This document shows, piece by piece, positions 30,238-32,256 of a stretch of DNA of 32,256 bases (the stretch's first letter is position 1; each line of letters begins with the position of its first letter). The position numbers were made by a program, and so were the translations under genes. This stretch comes from a virus. Under the pieces are notes generated by a model, which worked only from the letters and a program-made list of their open reading frames with translations, ran no database searches and was not told where the DNA came from. The DNA lies in the IMG/VR virus record IMGVR_UViG_3300050120_000202, positions 1 to 32,256 of that record. One strand, written 5' to 3'.

Positions 30238-31247
30238 CAGCCAAGGTCCACCTTTACGCGCGGCGCGATGGCCGGCTTGCTGACGTGAATCTCCAGGCCG
30301 CCGCCCTTGGCGGGATAACCAACCTTGAGTCCTGGGTGGGCGAGCTTCACCTTTCGCATCGCGGACTTGATTTTTTTCTTGAGATCGTGCAGGTCGCCGT
30401 AGTCGCAGCCGAGCTGCTGGCCGAGCATCTTCCAACTTAGAAAATGTTTATCCCTGCCGCGCTGTTTCAGGTTCGCGCCGATGTAGTTGCAGAACAAATA
30501 TAAATCCAGTGCTAGCGGAGATTTTCGTAGTACCGAGATGGCCCGCATATCGAATGGAATGGCGCTTTCCATGATGGCCGCAAAGAAGGTGGGGCTGAGG
30601 TCGATATAGCTTGCGAACATGGCTCGTTTTCCGGGAGTCCACCATCCGATTTGGCTCTCCTCGACGATCGGTTGCTGCCGCATATATTCCGTCTCAGCGC
30701 GTTGTAGCTTTTCTCCATCCCAGGCGGTGTCCTGGTATCTGGTTCGATAGCTGATGTGCGACCCGATGAGACGTGCGAACTGCTCTTTAACCCGCGCGGT
30801 GTCGCTCCGTTTTCCGCCTTTCGATGTGTCCAGCCCCAGCTCATGCGAAAAGTCCGCCATGCGGCCTCCCAGATGCAGCCGACGAACCCCTGTTCGCTTC
30901 GCTTCTGTCACCATCCAGATGAGGATCAGGCGCGGCAAAATGCCGTAGGGATACCCCATCTGGCAATCGTTGCGGTCGTCCCATCCGGGCTGGATGACAA
31001 GTGTGTAAGCGCCGTTCTTACGCTTCCACACCGGCACCTTGCCGGGGTCTTTGTGAGGGAGTGTGCATTGCACCAAAAAGCGCGCGAGAAAGGCCGTTTC
31101 TCCCAGCGGATCGCCTTGGATTTGTTCGATCCCTTGAATCAGTTTTAGCGCCGCCTTTGATGCGTCGTTGGCGGCTGCGGCGGTCCCTATTTCTTTTAGG
31201 CCCGTTGATTCTGCTACCTCTGCGATGGAATTGGGGAGATCGTTCAT
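30237..31247 (-). CDS. repA: Plasmid replication initiator RepA
   Basis: The 336-aa protein matches the RepA_C-type plasmid initiators. GYPYGILPRLILIWMVTEA (98-116) and LGGRMADFSHELGL (126-139) are typical of the family, followed by a second wing-helix-like part (SDTARVKEQFARLIGSHISY). The C-terminal third is basic (DLHDLKKKIKSAMRKVKLAH) and fits DNA contact. The start has AAGGACTT upstream of ATG 31247. The protein would bind the iterons found at 31550-31768 and open the origin. It is leftward and convergent with parA, and it shares its transcript with a small membrane-protein gene. Confidence 0.9.
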   Translation of the reverse strand: MNDLPNSIAEVAESTGLKEIGTAAAANDASKAALKLIQGIEQIQGDPLGETAFLARFLVQCTLPHKDPGKVPVWKRKNGAYTLVIQPGWDDRNDCQMGYPYGILPRLILIWMVTEAKRTGVRRLHLGGRMADFSHELGLDTSKGGKRSDTARVKEQFARLIGSHISYRTRYQDTAWDGEKLQRAETEYMRQQPIVEESQIGWWTPGKRAMFASYIDLSPTFFAAIMESAIPFDMRAISVLRKSPLALDLYLFCNYIGANLKQRGRDKHFLSWKMLGQQLGCDYGDLHDLKKKIKSAMRKVKLAHPGLKVGYPAKGGGLEIHVSKPAIAPRVKVDLG

Positions 31248-31328
31248 AAGTCCTTATCGGCTGCCATCTTACCTGCAAGCCTCACATGCCACCTTACATT
31301 ATTTCTTCATTTTGTCTAGGGATTTCAC

Positions 31329-31344
31329 TACAACCTTTGTTGTA
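31329..31344. promoter_or_regulatory. Inverted repeat upstream of repA
   Basis: TACAAC-CTTT-GTTGTA is a perfect 6-bp inverted repeat about 85 bases upstream of the repA start. Similar GTTGT/ACAA half-sites occur near parA (28918) and near 32063. It could be an operator or partition site; this is an inference. No sure promoter with consensus hexamers is seen between it and repA. Confidence 0.45.
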
Positions 31345-31361
31345 CATGTATCTACCCCAGG

Positions 31362-31475
31362 GCGCAGAGAAAGCGAACGGTTTTCCATGGGTGCAACGGT
31401 ACCCCCGTCCATCACATTACCCTTGATTGGAGAGGGTGTTTACATCACTTCCTCTTTTCAGGTCTTCGCTTTTTC
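31362..31475 (+). repeat. Duplication arm A of the origin region
   Basis: This 114-base block is an imperfect direct copy of 31576-31689 with the same spacing throughout (offset 214). Shared stretches include GCGCA..., AAGCGAAC, an iteron position (here decayed to GTGCAACGGTACCCCC), CATCACWTT, GTRTTTACATCA and TTCGCTTTTTC. It indicates that the origin grew by duplication. Confidence 0.7.
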
Positions 31476-31549
31476 GTCACCACTACCAGACTCTTTCATC
31501 CAATCAAACTATTTTTCCACCGAGCGGTGTGTATCGCAAAAGTTTTCCA

Positions 31550-31768
31550 CGCTGAAACGGTCCCCCCCCCCTCAAGCGCATAAAAAGCGAACAGTTATCG
31601 ACCGCTGAAACGGTCCCCCCCCCTTCAACCATCTCCTTTATTGAAAGGGGTATTTACATCATTCCTTAATTTTTAATATTCGCTTTTTCATTGCCCTATA
31701 TTGAATTATTTGTATTTCTTATGACCGCTGAAACGGTCCCCCCCTCGACCGCTGAAACGGTCCCCCCC
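31550..31768 (+). repeat. Iterons of the RepA origin (four copies)
   Basis: Four copies of CGCTGAAACGGTC, each followed by a C-tract, start at 31550, 31603, 31726 and 31750. The C-runs are 10, 9, 7 and 7 long. Copies 2-4 read GACCGCTGAAACGGTC, an inner inverted repeat GACCG/CGGTC. A decayed fifth copy lies near 31391. Such short repeats beside repA are the usual RepA-binding sites. The long C-runs are unusual. Confidence 0.8.
31576..31689 (+). repeat. Duplication arm B of the origin region
   Basis: This block pairs with arm A (31362-31475). It is better kept at the iteron (GCTGAAACGGTCCCC) and much more AT-rich at its end, CCTTAATTTTTAATATTCGC. Arm B carries the functional-looking iteron 2. 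Confidence 0.7.
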
Positions 31769-31774
31769 AAATAC

Positions 31775-31813
31775 CATGTAGTTAAGGCATGTAGTTAAGT
31801 ACCATGTAGTAAG
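31775..31813 (+). repeat. Three short direct repeats beside the iterons
   Basis: CATGTAGTTAAG occurs at 31775 and 31788, and a shorter version, CATGTAGTAAG, at 31803 (starts 13 and 15 bases apart). They lie right after the last iteron and could be a second set of protein-binding sites or part of the origin. Confidence 0.6.
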
Positions 31814-31837
31814 GCGGGGCAGCATTTCTGTGGAAAA

Positions 31838-32111
31838 TGTGCAAAACCCCTTCCCGATCCCCTCTGCACCCTCCAGGCGATTCGAGACCCTTTCCCCTGC
31901 GTTTCCCTCCGTACAACTCATCATCCCCTTGGAACATGGTTCCACAGCGTATATGTAAGCCTCCATAGAGTCTTGTTGCCGACCCTAACGGAGCTGCAAA
32001 AAGCGCTCTCAAGTGCCAGCGAGTGGGCGATCCAGGGGGAGAGAGGGTGCTGGTGGTAAAACGTTGTTCTACAACCACATACAAACAGCGAATAAAGAAC
32101 AACAACAAGCA
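31838..32111. other. Right-end intergenic stretch without a supported gene
   Basis: No convincing gene is seen. Short ORFs on the minus strand lack ribosome sites and cross the origin. It contains the inverted repeats GGAAC-ATG-GTTCC (31931-31943) and GTTGT-TCT-ACAAC (32063-32075), and becomes A-rich after about 32076. Confidence 0.5.
32063..32075. promoter_or_regulatory. Inverted repeat GTTGT-N3-ACAAC
   Basis: This perfect 5-bp inverted repeat with a 3-base spacer has the same half-sites and spacing as GTTGT-AAT-ACAA at 28918-28929 in the parA control region. It is a candidate partition or operator site; chance cannot be excluded. Confidence 0.4.
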
Positions 32112-32256
32112 ATCAAATAAAGAAATAGACAAAACAATGAAAAAAAGCTTAGCCTAAATACTGATTCACGAAACACTTCCTGCAAGCGACATTCTCAGAG
32201 CTTTCAGTATTTAGGCTAAGCTTTTTTTCATTGTTTTGTCTATTTCTTTATTTGAT
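32112..32256. repeat. Perfect 53-bp inverted repeat at the window end
   Basis: Bases 32112-32164 are the exact reverse complement of 32204-32256, with a 39-base non-matching centre. The right arm stops at the last base of the window, so the true arm may be longer. It is AT-rich, unlike the coding part. It could be a hairpin-type DNA end, a replication or resolution structure, or an assembly fold-back. Confidence 0.85.

Larger units (their letters stand above)
31511..31837. promoter_or_regulatory. oriV: Replication origin core with DnaA-like boxes and AT-rich segment
   Basis: DnaA-box-like TTTTCCAC occurs at 31513-31520 and 31543-31550, and TTTTCCACA on the minus strand at 31837-31829. The AT-rich stretch 31651-31722 is a candidate opening region. 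It lies between iterons 2 and 3. Boundaries are approximate. Confidence 0.65.

Noticed and set aside
31168-31608. Rightward 146-aa ORF overlapping repA 5' end and origin
   Set aside because: It is antisense to repA, has no ribosome site, and runs through C-tract iterons.
31550-31768. Repeats considered as a CRISPR array
   Set aside because: Spacing is irregular (53, 123, 24), units are short with C-tracts, no cas genes are seen, and a repA gene is adjacent, so iterons fit.
31706-32132. Minus-strand ORFs of 63-116 aa over the origin side
   Set aside because: They have no ribosome site and cross iterons and repeat sequence. Their composition looks like translated non-coding DNA.
1-32256. tRNA, rRNA, integrase, attachment site or insertion sequence
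   Set aside because: No cloverleaf-like segment, transposase, tyrosine or serine recombinase motif, or flanking direct repeat was recognised by eye.

Overview
The window reads as part of a tailed-phage genome joined without a break to a plasmid replication and partition module, that is, a candidate phage-plasmid. The coding part is GC-rich, and most genes have clear AAGGAG/GGAGG-type ribosome sites in front of ATG. Genes are packed tightly, with many ATGA or TAATG stop/start overlaps. The host is probably a GC-rich Gram-negative bacterium. One small helix-turn-helix protein recalls proteins I associate with Acidobacteriota, but that host assignment is a weak inference.

Layout. (1) Positions 1-2469, leftward: a small set of non-structural genes running off the left edge. 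It starts with a Rad50/SMC-like ATPase behind its own TTGACA promoter and palindromic operator, followed by four small unknown proteins. (2) Positions 2561-26494, leftward: a long late (virion) block. In transcription order it carries an unknown beta-rich protein and a basic small protein, large terminase, portal, scaffold candidate, N4-gp56-type major capsid protein, a zinc-site protein, head-tail adaptor candidates, a large tail (nozzle-like) protein, a gp53-like tail-fibre tip, a GNAT-like protein, a DUF6582-like protein, three proteins that look like a podovirus ejection set, several unknown proteins, a repeat-containing virion protein and an SGNH-hydrolase tail protein. No tape measure, sheath or tail-tube gene was recognised, which suggests a short-tailed virion. 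(3) Positions 26568-28818: small early-type genes, including a RusA-like Holliday-junction resolvase and zinc-finger proteins, plus a rightward DNA-binding regulator candidate and a leftward helix-turn-helix protein. (4) Positions 28900-32256: the plasmid module. It holds parA and an overlapping ribbon-helix-helix partner (rightward), a terminator, a 47-residue membrane protein and repA (leftward), and then an iteron origin with C-tracts, DnaA-like boxes and an AT-rich segment. The window ends inside a perfect 53-bp inverted repeat.

How it would work: RepA acting on the iterons, with ParA and its partner, would maintain the element as an extrachromosomal prophage, while the leftward late block builds the particle. 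Genes for DNA polymerase, integrase, lysis and lysogeny control were not recognised here. The left-edge gene is cut, so the element is incomplete in this window.
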